Assembly (NCBI RefSeq): GCF_001187505.1
Contig: NZ_CP012150.1
Location: 4,216,001 to 4,280,000, forward strand
Length of the DNA: 64,000 nt
Source: Mycolicibacterium goodii
GTDB lineage: Bacteria; Actinomycetota; Actinomycetes; Mycobacteriales; Mycobacteriaceae
Direction of reading: 5' to 3'
In this document: in pieces, positions 7,403 to 15,929 of the stretch
Layout of the letters: each line of letters begins with the position of its first letter
How positions within the stretch are numbered: position 1 is the stretch's first letter
Notes under the pieces: generated by a model
Databases searched by the model: none
Seen by the model: only the letters and a program-made list of their open reading frames with translations
What the model was told of the DNA's origin: nothing
Program-made: the position numbers and the translations under genes

Positions 7403-9187
7403 CTACTGGTGCTGTTCGGCAGCACGCATCTCGCGGTACTCGTCGGCGCGCTCGTCGGTGATGTGAGGCAGGGGCGGGAAGTCCAGCCATCCCGGCACGA
7501 ACGGACTGGCGAGGTCGCGGTCGGTGGGAATCTCGACCAGGACGGGAGCTTGGGCGTCGAACGCCCGCTTGAACGTCGGCTCCAGATCGGCCGCGGACTC
7601 GACGCGGAACGATTCCAGCCCGAAGGACTTTCCGAGGTCCTTGAAGCTCGGGCTGTAGGGGGAGCCGTCCGGACGATTGAACTCCGTACCGATGATCCGG
7701 TCGGTCGCATTGCGCTGGCCGCCTCGGATCGAGATGTAGCCCGAGTTGTCCTGCACGACGAAGACGACCGGAATGTCGTGTTGGACGGCGACACCGATCT
7801 CCTGTGCGGTCATCAGGAAGTCGCCGTCACCGGTGATGCACGCGACCTGTCGTTCCGGTGCGGCCAGCTTGGCGCCGAGCGCGGCGGGCACCGGCCAGCC
7901 CATTGCGGAAAAGCCGCCGGTGGTCAGGTGTGTCCGCGGCTCATACACCGGGAAGGTCTGCTTGACCGCACCCTGGGTGTTGCCGGACCCGGCGAGCACG
8001 ATTCCGCTGCGGTCCATCACCTGGCGTAGTGCGTGCAGCGGCCGTTGCAGCGTGAACGGATACCGGTCGGTGTCGCGTCGGGCTGAAAGCTGATTTTCCC
8101 AGTCCGCCTTGCGTTCTGCGACTTCGGCGAGATACTCGGTTCGGTCCGGTGTGCTGCCGAGGGACGCGACGATGGCCGCGACGGCGGGCTTGGCGTCGGC
8201 GAGGATGCCCACCTCGGCTGGATAGATCTTGCCGATCTCGTGCGGATCGATGTCGATGTGGATCAGTTTGGCCGGTGGGAAGGAGAACGACTTGCCCTTG
8301 GCGTAACTGGAGGCAGACCAGTCCGTGAATCGACATCCGATGGACACCACGACGTCGGCGTTGGCCGCCAAGTAGTTGCCGTGGATGGTGCCGGTCTGGC
8401 CGACACTGCCGATGAACAGCTCGTGATCCTCGGGGAACGCGCTCTTGCCGTTCCACGTGGTGGCGACGGGACTGTTGAGGCCCTCGGCCAGGGCGCGGAC
8501 CTCGTCGGTGGCATTGGCGCTGATCGCACCGCCACCGACCACGATCACCGGCCGCTTGGCGGTGCCCAGCAGCGTGACGGCGCGTTCGATCGCCTCCGGA
8601 TCGGGGTACTGGAGCCCGATGGGGAGCCGGCGGGCGAGGTCGTGGAAGTTGACGTCGGCAGTCTCGGCATGCAGATCCCAGGGCACCTCGATATGGGCCG
8701 GGCCGCGGCGTCCGGTCAGCATCGTGGAGAAGGCGCGGTGCATGATGAACGGAAGGTCTTCGATGCTGTTGGCCACCCAGCTGCGCTTGGACACCGCCTC
8801 GGCGACTTGCGGAAATCCGTTGTCCTTCTGGCGTTCCAGCTCCTGGAGGACACCGCGGCCACGCATGTGGCGTGGGGGACCACCGGTGATCACCAGGACG
8901 CTGGTGGAGTCGCTGTATGCGGTCGCCAGGCCGAGCACGGTGTTGGACGCCCCGGCGCCGATGGACGTGACCGCGGCCATGGGCTTGCCGGACACGCGGT
9001 AGAAGCCATCGGCGAGGTGGACGGCGCTCTGCTCGTGGTAGGTCTGGATGAAGGGGATCTTCGATTCCGCTTCGTTGAACGCGTCCATCAGCCCCCAGAT
9101 GCCGTGGCCGGGAATACCGGCCACGTAGGGAACGCCGTACTCCTTCAGGATGCGGCCGATGACCTGTCCGCCGTTGAGCCTGGGCAT
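7403..9187 (-). CDS. Thiamine diphosphate-dependent enzyme, acetolactate synthase-like
   Basis: A 594-aa protein starting ATG at 9187 after a strong AAGGAG. All three ThDP domains are present: the N-terminal Pyr domain with catalytic Glu52 (YHEQSAVHLADG), a central domain (VIVVGGGA), and a C-terminal PP domain with GDGDF and, about 26 residues later, DNSGY for Mg-ThDP binding. The family makes or breaks C-C bonds next to carbonyls: acetolactate synthase, carboligases, 2-oxoacid decarboxylases. Sulfoacetaldehyde acetyltransferase was considered, but the N-terminus does not look like it. It is divergent from the PucR regulator, with a candidate operator between them. Substrate unknown. Confidence 0.88.
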   Translation of the reverse strand: MPRLNGGQVIGRILKEYGVPYVAGIPGHGIWGLMDAFNEAESKIPFIQTYHEQSAVHLADGFYRVSGKPMAAVTSIGAGASNTVLGLATAYSDSTSVLVITGGPPRHMRGRGVLQELERQKDNGFPQVAEAVSKRSWVANSIEDLPFIMHRAFSTMLTGRRGPAHIEVPWDLHAETADVNFHDLARRLPIGLQYPDPEAIERAVTLLGTAKRPVIVVGGGAISANATDEVRALAEGLNSPVATTWNGKSAFPEDHELFIGSVGQTGTIHGNYLAANADVVVSIGCRFTDWSASSYAKGKSFSFPPAKLIHIDIDPHEIGKIYPAEVGILADAKPAVAAIVASLGSTPDRTEYLAEVAERKADWENQLSARRDTDRYPFTLQRPLHALRQVMDRSGIVLAGSGNTQGAVKQTFPVYEPRTHLTTGGFSAMGWPVPAALGAKLAAPERQVACITGDGDFLMTAQEIGVAVQHDIPVVFVVQDNSGYISIRGGQRNATDRIIGTEFNRPDGSPYSPSFKDLGKSFGLESFRVESAADLEPTFKRAFDAQAPVLVEIPTDRDLASPFVPGWLDFPPLPHITDERADEYREMRAAEQHQ

Positions 9188-9304
9188 GAACTCTCCTTTT
9201 CCGTACGTGCGACGTGCCGCGACATGGGTCGTGTGTTCATTGAGTCTTCCGATCGCAATGTGACTTGCATCAGACCCGATCTGAGAACTACATTGCCGAA
9301 TAAA

Positions 9305-9319
9305 TGCACACATCGTGCA
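9305..9319. promoter_or_regulatory. Candidate PucR operator (divergent promoter)
   Basis: TGCACACATCGTGCA has 5-bp inverted arms and matches GCACA-N3-TGTGC with one mismatch. It lies in the 149-base gap between the divergent ThDP enzyme and PucR genes, just ahead of the PucR ribosome site, where binding would repress pucR. Related copies stand near 10919 and 24260. Assignment to PucR is inference. Confidence 0.45.
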
Positions 9320-9336
9320 GAAAGGCGGCAAAAGCG

Positions 9337-10899
9337 ATGGCGATGACCGTCGAGGCAGCGCTCAAACTCGAGGTGTTCGAACGGGTGCCGCTGAAAGTCT
9401 ACGCCGGGCACGAGAACCTCGACCGAGTCATCAGGTGGGTCCATCCCACCGAAATACCTGACATCGCAACCTTTCTCACCGGCGGAGAGATGTTGCTGAC
9501 CGCAGGGCTCGGGATCGGATCCACCGCCGCCGAACAGCAGAACTACATCGCGGCGGTCGCCGACGCGGGTGCGGCCGTACTGGTGATCGAACTCAGCGGC
9601 CGCGCCTACGCGACGATGCCGACGGCTCTTGTGGACGCTGCTCGGGACCGTGGGCTGCCGCTGGTGGGTCTGGAGGGAGAGCTGCCGTTCGTGGAGGTGT
9701 CCGCTCAGGTGCACGAGTCGATCGTGGACCAGCGCGTGCTCGACCTGAGCGCATACGAGCGGCTGAACGCCACCTTCATGCAGATGCTGCTGGCCGGTCG
9801 AGATCCGGCCCGGTTCACCGACACGCTCGCCGAGGAGGTGGGCCATCCCGTCGTCCTTGAAGACGCGACCCATCAGGTGGTGGCCTATTCCGCCAATTCC
9901 CCTGCGGGCGACGATGTTCTGTCGCACTGGGAGCACCACTCACGCATCGAACACGAAACGTCCAACGAATCCGGTTCGGCGGGCGACGCCCCCAACTGCA
10001 CGCGACGGGCCGTGGTGTTGCGTGGTGAGCGGTGGGGTTGGTTGCACGTGCTTCACGGCGGCGCAGCCCTGGTCGGCACGGCTGGATACGCAGTCGACCG
10101 CGCGACCGACGGCATCGCCATCGCCCTTCTCGGAGCCAGGGAGAGCGGTGCGAGATCCGCCCAACGCCAGAACGCGCTTGTGAGCAGGCTGCTGCTCGGC
10201 GATATCGACGGTGAGGCGTTCGTCGCAAGAGCACTGCGCCTGGGACAGGACCTGCGGGAACGCGCCCTCGTGGTGGTCTCCGTACTCAAAGAGATGCCGC
10301 CCGGCGCTACGAGCGACGAAGCGATCGAAGAGTTCTGCCGGGCGATGCATGTGCCGGCCGTGGTCGCCGATCTGGGTGAACACACCCTGGCCATCATGGG
10401 TCTGTCGCGCACCGGGACCGAGCGCAAGATGGTCGAGCGTCTCCGCGCGCTCGATGTGCGTGCCGGTGTGAGCCGACCGGTCAGTCCCGCACAACTTCCG
10501 ACAGCCGTCGAACAGGCACGCAGCGCTGCATCGGTGGCCGCCGCCAAGCCCGACAAGGAAGTGCACAGATTCGACGACCTCGGGGTGCTGCGCCTGCTGG
10601 CGTCGCTGGCCGGCGGACCCGAACTCGCGCGCTACATCGAAGACGAACTCGGCCCGATTCTCAAACACGACGCCACCGCATCGAACCCGCTTCTCCCCAC
10701 GCTGCGGACCTATCTGGCCTGCGACGGCAACAAATCCCAAGCCGCACAACAGCTTTTCGTGCAACGGCGCACGCTGTACTACCGGCTCGAGCGCATCACC
10801 AACCTGCTCGAACGGTCTCTGGACGATCCCGACACCCGGCAGGCTTTGGTCTTCGCGGTGCGCGGCCATGACCTCCTGCAGCGCCAGTCGCGCCACTGA
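9337..10899 (+). CDS. PucR family transcriptional regulator
   Basis: A 520-aa regulator. Start ATG 9337 has AAAGGCGG nearby; ATG 9343 is an alternative. It shows an N-terminal PucR ligand-type domain (residues about 1-125, with IRWVHPTEIPD and GEMLLTAG), a middle GGDEF-like CdaR region, and a C-terminal helix-turn-helix (LRTYLACDGNKSQAAQQL, then RRTLYYRLERI). Such proteins control purine, amino-acid and other catabolic genes, often as activators responding to the substrate. It is divergent from the ThDP gene and 155 bases upstream of the second GMC gene. The repeated GCACA-N3-TGTGC motif on both sides suggests it controls both. Confidence 0.92.
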   Translation: MAMTVEAALKLEVFERVPLKVYAGHENLDRVIRWVHPTEIPDIATFLTGGEMLLTAGLGIGSTAAEQQNYIAAVADAGAAVLVIELSGRAYATMPTALVDAARDRGLPLVGLEGELPFVEVSAQVHESIVDQRVLDLSAYERLNATFMQMLLAGRDPARFTDTLAEEVGHPVVLEDATHQVVAYSANSPAGDDVLSHWEHHSRIEHETSNESGSAGDAPNCTRRAVVLRGERWGWLHVLHGGAALVGTAGYAVDRATDGIAIALLGARESGARSAQRQNALVSRLLLGDIDGEAFVARALRLGQDLRERALVVVSVLKEMPPGATSDEAIEEFCRAMHVPAVVADLGEHTLAIMGLSRTGTERKMVERLRALDVRAGVSRPVSPAQLPTAVEQARSAASVAAAKPDKEVHRFDDLGVLRLLASLAGGPELARYIEDELGPILKHDATASNPLLPTLRTYLACDGNKSQAAQQLFVQRRTLYYRLERITNLLERSLDDPDTRQALVFAVRGHDLLQRQSRH

Positions 10900-10918
10900 G
10901 CGCAACCACCTGACGGTT

Positions 10919-10962
10919 GCACACCCTGTGCTGCGGGCGGACGCAGACTGCACACCCTGAGT
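10919..10962. promoter_or_regulatory. Tandem candidate operators upstream of GMC/OYE genes
   Basis: A perfect GCACA-CCC-TGTGC palindrome occupies 10919-10931, and a second copy with one good half (GCACA-CCC-TGAGT) occupies 10950-10962, 31 bases further on, about three helical turns. They lie 93-136 bases before the GMC start in the 155-base gap after pucR. This is the arrangement expected for a dimeric activator. The link to PucR is inferred from position. Confidence 0.5.
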
Positions 10963-11054
10963 CTGTCCAGCCCCCGCTGCCCATTCGTACCGTTGAGTGA
11001 CCTGCCCGACGATACGGGGAGAATTCCCACCCTCAGCCCAGGGAGCCTTTTTTC

Positions 11055-12620
11055 GTGACACCTTCGCGCGCGGCGTTACAGTCGCAGATCATCTCCGATC
11101 CTCCCACCGTCGTGGAAACCGACGTGGCCATCATCGGCTCCGGCATGGGCGGCGGCTGTCTGGCCTACGCCCTGCGCGACAGGGGAATTCGTGTCCTCAT
11201 AGTGGAACAGGGCGACTTCCTTCCGGTCGAACGCGAGAACTGGTCCTTCGGCGCCGTACACACCGAGGGGCGCTACAAGAACTCCGCGGCGTGGTACGAC
11301 GCCACGACGGGCAGAAATTTCATACCAGGCAACTACCACTACGTGGGCGGCAGCACCAAGCTGTACGGGGCGACGCTGCCCCGCTTCCGCGAGTGCGACT
11401 TCGGGCCGATCGAGCATGCGGACGGACTGTCGCCCGCATGGCCCATCGACTACGCCGACCTCGAGCCGTACTACGGCGAAGCCGAGCAGATGTTCTGGGT
11501 GCACAGCAACAAGGGGGAGGACCCGACGGATCCTTGGCGGTCCACCGATTACCCCTATCCGGGCCTGCCCCACGAGGGAGCGATGGCCAGGCTCGCCGAG
11601 AGCGCCAGAAAGCAGGGACTGCATCCGTTTTCGGCTCCCCAGGCGCTCGATTACCGGCCCGGCGGCGGCTGCGTCCTGTGCGAGACCTGCGATTCCTTCG
11701 CGTGCATGGTGGAGGCGAAGGGCGACGCCGATGTCTCGGCCGTCCGTCCCGCGCTAGCCGCCAAGACCAGGAACGTCGAGCTCCTCACCAACGCCGAAGT
11801 GGTGAAACTTGTCACCAGCCCCGACGGGAGTACCGTCACGGCCGCGCAGATCCGTCACCACGACCGCCGAATCGAGGTCCGCGCGCACAGATTCGTGTTG
11901 TCCTGCGGCGCGGTCAACACCGCGGCGCTGCTGTTACGCTCCGCCTCCGACCTACACCGACGCGGCCTGGCCAACTCGTCGGACCAGGTGGGCCGCAACT
12001 ACATGGCGCACGTCACGACGTTCTTCCTCGCTGTCGACCCCCGGTGCAAGAACGAGGCCGTCTACCAGAAGACGATCGGAATCAACGACTGGTACGAGGC
12101 CGGGCCCGACAACACCTACCCGCTGGGCAACGTCCAGGGTCTGGGCAAACTGCGCGGCCCACAGGCCAAGATGGGCAAACCCTGGGTGCCGATGCCGATC
12201 CTCGATGAGGTCACCAAATACACACTCGACCTGTTCCTCCAGACCGAAGACCTCCCGCTTCCCGAGAACCGAGTGACTCTCCGGTCCAACGGTCAGGTCA
12301 GCCTCTTTCGCAGGGAGACCAATCTCGCCGCGCACCATGAGCTCATCCACCGCATGAAGAAGGTTGTCCGCAAAGCCGGCTTCCCGGTGGTGCTCACGCG
12401 AAGCCTCGGGGTCGAGGCGACGTCACACCAGTGCGGAACCGCACGCATGGGCGACGATCCGACCACCAGTGTGGTCGATGCGAACCTGAAAGCTCACGAC
12501 CTCGACAACCTGTGGATCGCCGACACGTCGACCTTCTGCTCGTCCGGGGCCGTCAATCCCGCCATCACGGCGGCGGCCCTGTCGCTGCGCCTTGGTCATT
12601 CCGGCGCCCTGACCAACTGA
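11055..12620 (+). CDS. GMC family oxidoreductase (paralogue 2)
   Basis: A 521-aa flavoprotein starting GTG 11055 after a CAGGGAG ribosome site. FAD motif GSGMGG at residues 28-33; substrate-loop segment VGGSTKLYGATLPRFRE; a cysteine cluster at residues 206, 209, 212 and 217 (CVLCETCDSFAC); active-site region SHQCGT and SGAVNPAIT at the C-terminus. The cysteine cluster is lost in paralogue 1 (4470-6053). Related enzymes include pyranose and C-glycoside oxidases and gluconate-type dehydrogenases, so oxidation of a sugar ring hydroxyl is plausible. It is followed after 68 bases by the OYE-like gene, probably in one transcript. Confidence 0.88.
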   Translation: MTPSRAALQSQIISDPPTVVETDVAIIGSGMGGGCLAYALRDRGIRVLIVEQGDFLPVERENWSFGAVHTEGRYKNSAAWYDATTGRNFIPGNYHYVGGSTKLYGATLPRFRECDFGPIEHADGLSPAWPIDYADLEPYYGEAEQMFWVHSNKGEDPTDPWRSTDYPYPGLPHEGAMARLAESARKQGLHPFSAPQALDYRPGGGCVLCETCDSFACMVEAKGDADVSAVRPALAAKTRNVELLTNAEVVKLVTSPDGSTVTAAQIRHHDRRIEVRAHRFVLSCGAVNTAALLLRSASDLHRRGLANSSDQVGRNYMAHVTTFFLAVDPRCKNEAVYQKTIGINDWYEAGPDNTYPLGNVQGLGKLRGPQAKMGKPWVPMPILDEVTKYTLDLFLQTEDLPLPENRVTLRSNGQVSLFRRETNLAAHHELIHRMKKVVRKAGFPVVLTRSLGVEATSHQCGTARMGDDPTTSVVDANLKAHDLDNLWIADTSTFCSSGAVNPAITAAALSLRLGHSGALTN

Positions 12621-12688
12621 TTCTGCCTCCCGGCGGCCGCGTGCAGTCCCACGCACGCCGCTCGATCCCGCACTCAAGGAGCACACCC

Positions 12689-14701
12689 GTGACTGTGACC
12701 GCAGGCACCGACCCCACCTTGGCACCGCTGTTCGAACCGATCACGCTCGGCAACGTCGAAATCCGCAACCGTGTGGTGATGACCGGGCACGGCACCGGAA
12801 TGGCGAAGGACTACCTGCCGACCGATCAGCACGTCGCGTACTACCGCGAGCGCGCCATCGGCGGCGCGGGTCTGATCGGGATGGCATTCCCGCAGATCCA
12901 CCCGACCTCCCAGGACGTGCCGGGGGAGCCACGGTCCTGGCTGCCCGAGATCGTCCCGGGCCTGCGGAAGATCACCGACGCGGTGCACGAACACGGCGCG
13001 AAAATCGTCATGCAACTCGGACACGGTGGCCGACAAGGGCATTCGACCTTCACCGAACGGGCCCTGTGGGCACCGTCGAACACACCCTGCCCGTTCAACC
13101 TCGAGATGCCCAAGGCGATGGAGATCGAGGACATCGACGAGATCGTCGCCGCGCACGCCATCGGTGCGCGCCACGCCAAACAGGGCGGCATGGACGGTGT
13201 CGAAATCCATTCCGGCTACGGCGGATACCTGCTGGCGTCCTTTCTCTCGCCGTTCTCGAATCACCGCACCGACGAGTACGGGGGCTCGCTGGAGAACCGC
13301 ATGCGCATCGTGATGCGGGTCATCGACGCGGTTCGCGACGAGGTGGGGCCCGCCTTCCTGGTCGGTATCAACCTGCAGGGCCACGACTTCAGCCCCGGCG
13401 GCCTCGAGGTGGGCGATGCTCAGGAGATCGCCAGGGCGATCGACGCCACCGGCAAGATCGACTACATCTGCGTCAAGGCCGCAACCTACAACGAGGCGCA
13501 CCAGAACGTGCCGGACATGCAGCACCCGAAGCGGATCTGGGAGGATCTGGCCGCCGCCGTCAAGGCGGTGGTCAACGTGCCGGTGATCGCCGTCGGCCGG
13601 ATCAACGACCCCGGTGACGCCGCCGACATCCTGGCACTCGGTCATGCGGACCTGGTCGCGATGACACGTCAGCAGATTGCGGACCCGGAAACGGTCAACA
13701 AGATGCGGCAGGGGCGCCTCGACGAGATCCGGCGCTGCATCGGCTGCAATCAGGGATGCATCGACCGCCTGTTCAGCGTCACGCATTCCACGTGCGTGCA
13801 CAACCCGGCGGCCGGCTACGAACTGGAACTCGGCATCGGGACCCTGCTGCAGGCCACCGTGCGGCGGCGCGTTGTCGTCGTGGGCGCGGGCCCCGCCGGC
13901 ATGAAGGCCGCCGAAGTCGCCGCGCGCCAGGGCCATGAGGTGATTCTGTTCGAGCGTCGCGGCCGCACCGGTGGCCAACTGCGCATCGCCGCAAAGATCA
14001 AGGGGCGCGAGGAGATCGGCGGCGTCGTCGATCACCTCGATGTGATGATCGCCAAGCACGGGGTCGACCTCCGGCTGACGCAGTCCCCGACGGCCGAGGA
14101 GATTCTGGCGCTCGAACCCCACCACGTGATCGTGGCGACCGGCTCGGCGCCCGGCCACGACATCGTCGGTAACCTCGCGCAGGGCATCGGTTTCACCCCC
14201 GGGCTGGACCAGGATCACGTGCTCTCCGTGTGGGACGTGCTCGAGGCGGAACAGCCGGTGGGACATCGGGTACTCATCGTCGACGACGGCGAAGGCGGGT
14301 GGAAGGGAATCGGGCTCGCGCTGCAGCTCAGTGAGCAGGGGCACGACGTCGAGTTCGTCACGCCGCTGCCCTACGTCGGTGCGAAGCTCGGCCCGTTCAG
14401 TGCCAACCTGGCCGTACCGCGAGTTCACAAGTCCGGCATGACAACTCATCCGTTCAGTACGGTGACGGCGATCCACGGGCCTACAGCGCACATCACCGAA
14501 CGGGGACGGGCATCGGTTCTCGACTCCCTCGACACGGTGATACTCGCGGGTTGGCACCGGCCGGTCAACGACCTCTACTTCGCCCTCAAGGCGGCAGGCG
14601 CCAGCGTCGCACGGATCGGTGACGCCATCGCCAGCCGGACGATGATGGAGGCGGTGCACGAGGGTGAGCGAGCCGCGCGGAGAATCCCGGTGACGGTCTG
14701 A
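12689..14701 (+). CDS. NADH:flavin oxidoreductase / 2,4-dienoyl-CoA reductase-like enzyme
   Basis: A 670-aa protein starting GTG 12689 after CAAGGAG; an upstream in-frame extension is open but overlaps the GMC gene and is not family-like. The N-terminal half is an Old-Yellow-Enzyme FMN barrel (RNRVVMTGHGTGM, then LSPFSNHRTDEYGGS). A [4Fe-4S] site is at Cys350, 353, 357 and 369 (CIGCNQGC...C). The C-terminal half is an NAD(P)/FAD domain (VVVVGAGPAGMKAAE). This is the layout of 2,4-dienoyl-CoA reductase and trimethylamine dehydrogenase. Such enzymes reduce enoyl or enone bonds or oxidise N-methyl amines. The substrate here is unknown; the GMC neighbour suggests an enone or keto-sugar derivative. 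Confidence 0.88.
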   Translation: MTVTAGTDPTLAPLFEPITLGNVEIRNRVVMTGHGTGMAKDYLPTDQHVAYYRERAIGGAGLIGMAFPQIHPTSQDVPGEPRSWLPEIVPGLRKITDAVHEHGAKIVMQLGHGGRQGHSTFTERALWAPSNTPCPFNLEMPKAMEIEDIDEIVAAHAIGARHAKQGGMDGVEIHSGYGGYLLASFLSPFSNHRTDEYGGSLENRMRIVMRVIDAVRDEVGPAFLVGINLQGHDFSPGGLEVGDAQEIARAIDATGKIDYICVKAATYNEAHQNVPDMQHPKRIWEDLAAAVKAVVNVPVIAVGRINDPGDAADILALGHADLVAMTRQQIADPETVNKMRQGRLDEIRRCIGCNQGCIDRLFSVTHSTCVHNPAAGYELELGIGTLLQATVRRRVVVVGAGPAGMKAAEVAARQGHEVILFERRGRTGGQLRIAAKIKGREEIGGVVDHLDVMIAKHGVDLRLTQSPTAEEILALEPHHVIVATGSAPGHDIVGNLAQGIGFTPGLDQDHVLSVWDVLEAEQPVGHRVLIVDDGEGGWKGIGLALQLSEQGHDVEFVTPLPYVGAKLGPFSANLAVPRVHKSGMTTHPFSTVTAIHGPTAHITERGRASVLDSLDTVILAGWHRPVNDLYFALKAAGASVARIGDAIASRTMMEAVHEGERAARRIPVTV

Positions 14702-14745
14702 GCTCGCGACACCTCGGCCGCCCCTCCGGGCAAGGGTCTCCGATT

Positions 14746-15783
14746 GTGGTGAACACTGCGCTGTCGATGCGCCGCGCCCAACTGACGTACCGCGTGGCCA
14801 TCTACGGATTGTTCGCGACGTTCGGCATCGTGCTGTCGACCTGGGCCGTGCATCTACCCGCACTGCAAACCGCGACGAAGATGTCGACATCGATGCTGGG
14901 GACGGTCCTGCTGATTCTCGGCTCGGGTGCGATCGCCGGCATGCAGCTCACCGGCAGGATCGCCGACCGGTACGGACCACGCTGGGTGGCGGTCGGCACG
15001 GTTGCGGCGATGGCGGTGGCGCTCATCGCTCCGCTGGCCGCGACCAGCAGACAGTGGGCGGCCGTGGGCGCGTTCGCCCTGCACGCCACAACCCTCACCA
15101 CGGCCGTGCTCGCCTCGGCGGTGTGCCTGGTGCTCGTCGCCGCCGTCGCGGCGGCGCTGTGTCGATGCGGACCGCGCCTGCCCGCCGCGGTGGCTGCGGC
15201 TCGCGGCTCCGCCGGCGCGGAGCACCACGACCAGGCGCGGTCCACCGGACGGGGCCGGGTGGCGATGCTGGGCCTGCTCGCCTTCCTGTTCTTCCTCGCC
15301 GAGGGCGCCGCCATGGACTGGAGCAGCATGCACGCCCAGCGAGAACTCGGCGAGACGCCCACGGCGGGCGCACTGGCCTTCGGAGCGTTCGTCGGGGCGA
15401 TGACGGTCGGGCGGTTCGGCATCGACCGCCTGGCCGCCGAGTACGGTCCGGTGCTGATCGTCAGGGCCGGCGCGGCGGTGGCCGCCACGGGCCTGACGCT
15501 CGTGATCTGCGCGACGGCGCTGCCTCTGGTCCTGTTCGGCTGGGTATTGACCGGCCTTGGGATCGCAGGCGGGGTACCGCAAGTATTCTCCGCTGCAGGC
15601 AATCTCGGCGACGGTTCGGCTCGCCGGCTGTCGTTGGTCGTCGGCGTCGGCTATCTGGCCATCCTCGCCGGACCAGGGCTGGTCGGCTGGCTGGCCGAGC
15701 TCACCAGTTTGACCGCGGCTTTCGTCCTGCCGCTGGTCGCTGTCCTGGTGTGCGCCCTTGCGGCCTCCGCGGTACGTCGGTGA
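14746..15783 (+). CDS. MFS transporter, apparently missing a middle segment
   Basis: A 345-aa membrane protein; starts GTG 14746 or ATG 14767 are both possible and neither ribosome site is strong. It resembles the YbjJ-like branch of the major facilitator family: TRIAD-type loop LTGRIADRYGPRW between helices 2 and 3, and in the second half FFLAEGAAMDWSSMH and VPQVFSAAG. The family usually has about 390-400 residues. After helix 3 (around residue 110) the conserved LDV-MN, GRP and SSFH segment of helices 4-5 is absent, and the sequence runs directly into what should be helix 6. The frame stays open, so this is a clean in-frame loss of some 50-60 residues. Function is therefore doubtful. Confidence 0.75.
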   Translation: MVNTALSMRRAQLTYRVAIYGLFATFGIVLSTWAVHLPALQTATKMSTSMLGTVLLILGSGAIAGMQLTGRIADRYGPRWVAVGTVAAMAVALIAPLAATSRQWAAVGAFALHATTLTTAVLASAVCLVLVAAVAAALCRCGPRLPAAVAAARGSAGAEHHDQARSTGRGRVAMLGLLAFLFFLAEGAAMDWSSMHAQRELGETPTAGALAFGAFVGAMTVGRFGIDRLAAEYGPVLIVRAGAAVAATGLTLVICATALPLVLFGWVLTGLGIAGGVPQVFSAAGNLGDGSARRLSLVVGVGYLAILAGPGLVGWLAELTSLTAAFVLPLVAVLVCALAASAVRR

Positions 15784-15785
15784 AC

Positions 15786-15829
15786 GTGCAAGGTGTGCAT
15801 GATGGCACGGGGTCATCGCACAAAGTGTG
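15786..15829. promoter_or_regulatory. Partial operator motifs upstream of HisD-family operon
   Basis: In the 146-base gap before the HisD-like gene, GTGCA-AGG-TGTGC (15786-15798) keeps one half of the motif seen near pucR, and CAAAGTGTG (15821-15829) repeats its core (CAAGGTGTG) 32 bases further on. The two-site spacing matches the pair at 10919-10962. It is weaker than the others. Confidence 0.3.
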
Positions 15830-15929
15830 TCTGTTGTCTCGGTGCCGTGCCGGGACACACTGGTAAGGCGTCACAGACACCGATCGCGTCGGCGCTTCAA
15901 ATCATCGATAGGTCAAGGAGATACGAGCC

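Noticed and set aside
7403..9187. Sulfoacetaldehyde acetyltransferase partnering the HpsN-like dehydrogenase
   Set aside because: The N-terminal and substrate-binding segments do not resemble that enzyme as I know it; only the general ThDP fold is shared.
12674..14890. A 738-codon open frame on the minus strand opposite the OYE-like gene
   Set aside because: It mirrors a high-GC gene whose third-position bias keeps the antisense frame open; composition is Arg/Asp/His-rich with no domain, and it crosses the next gene start.
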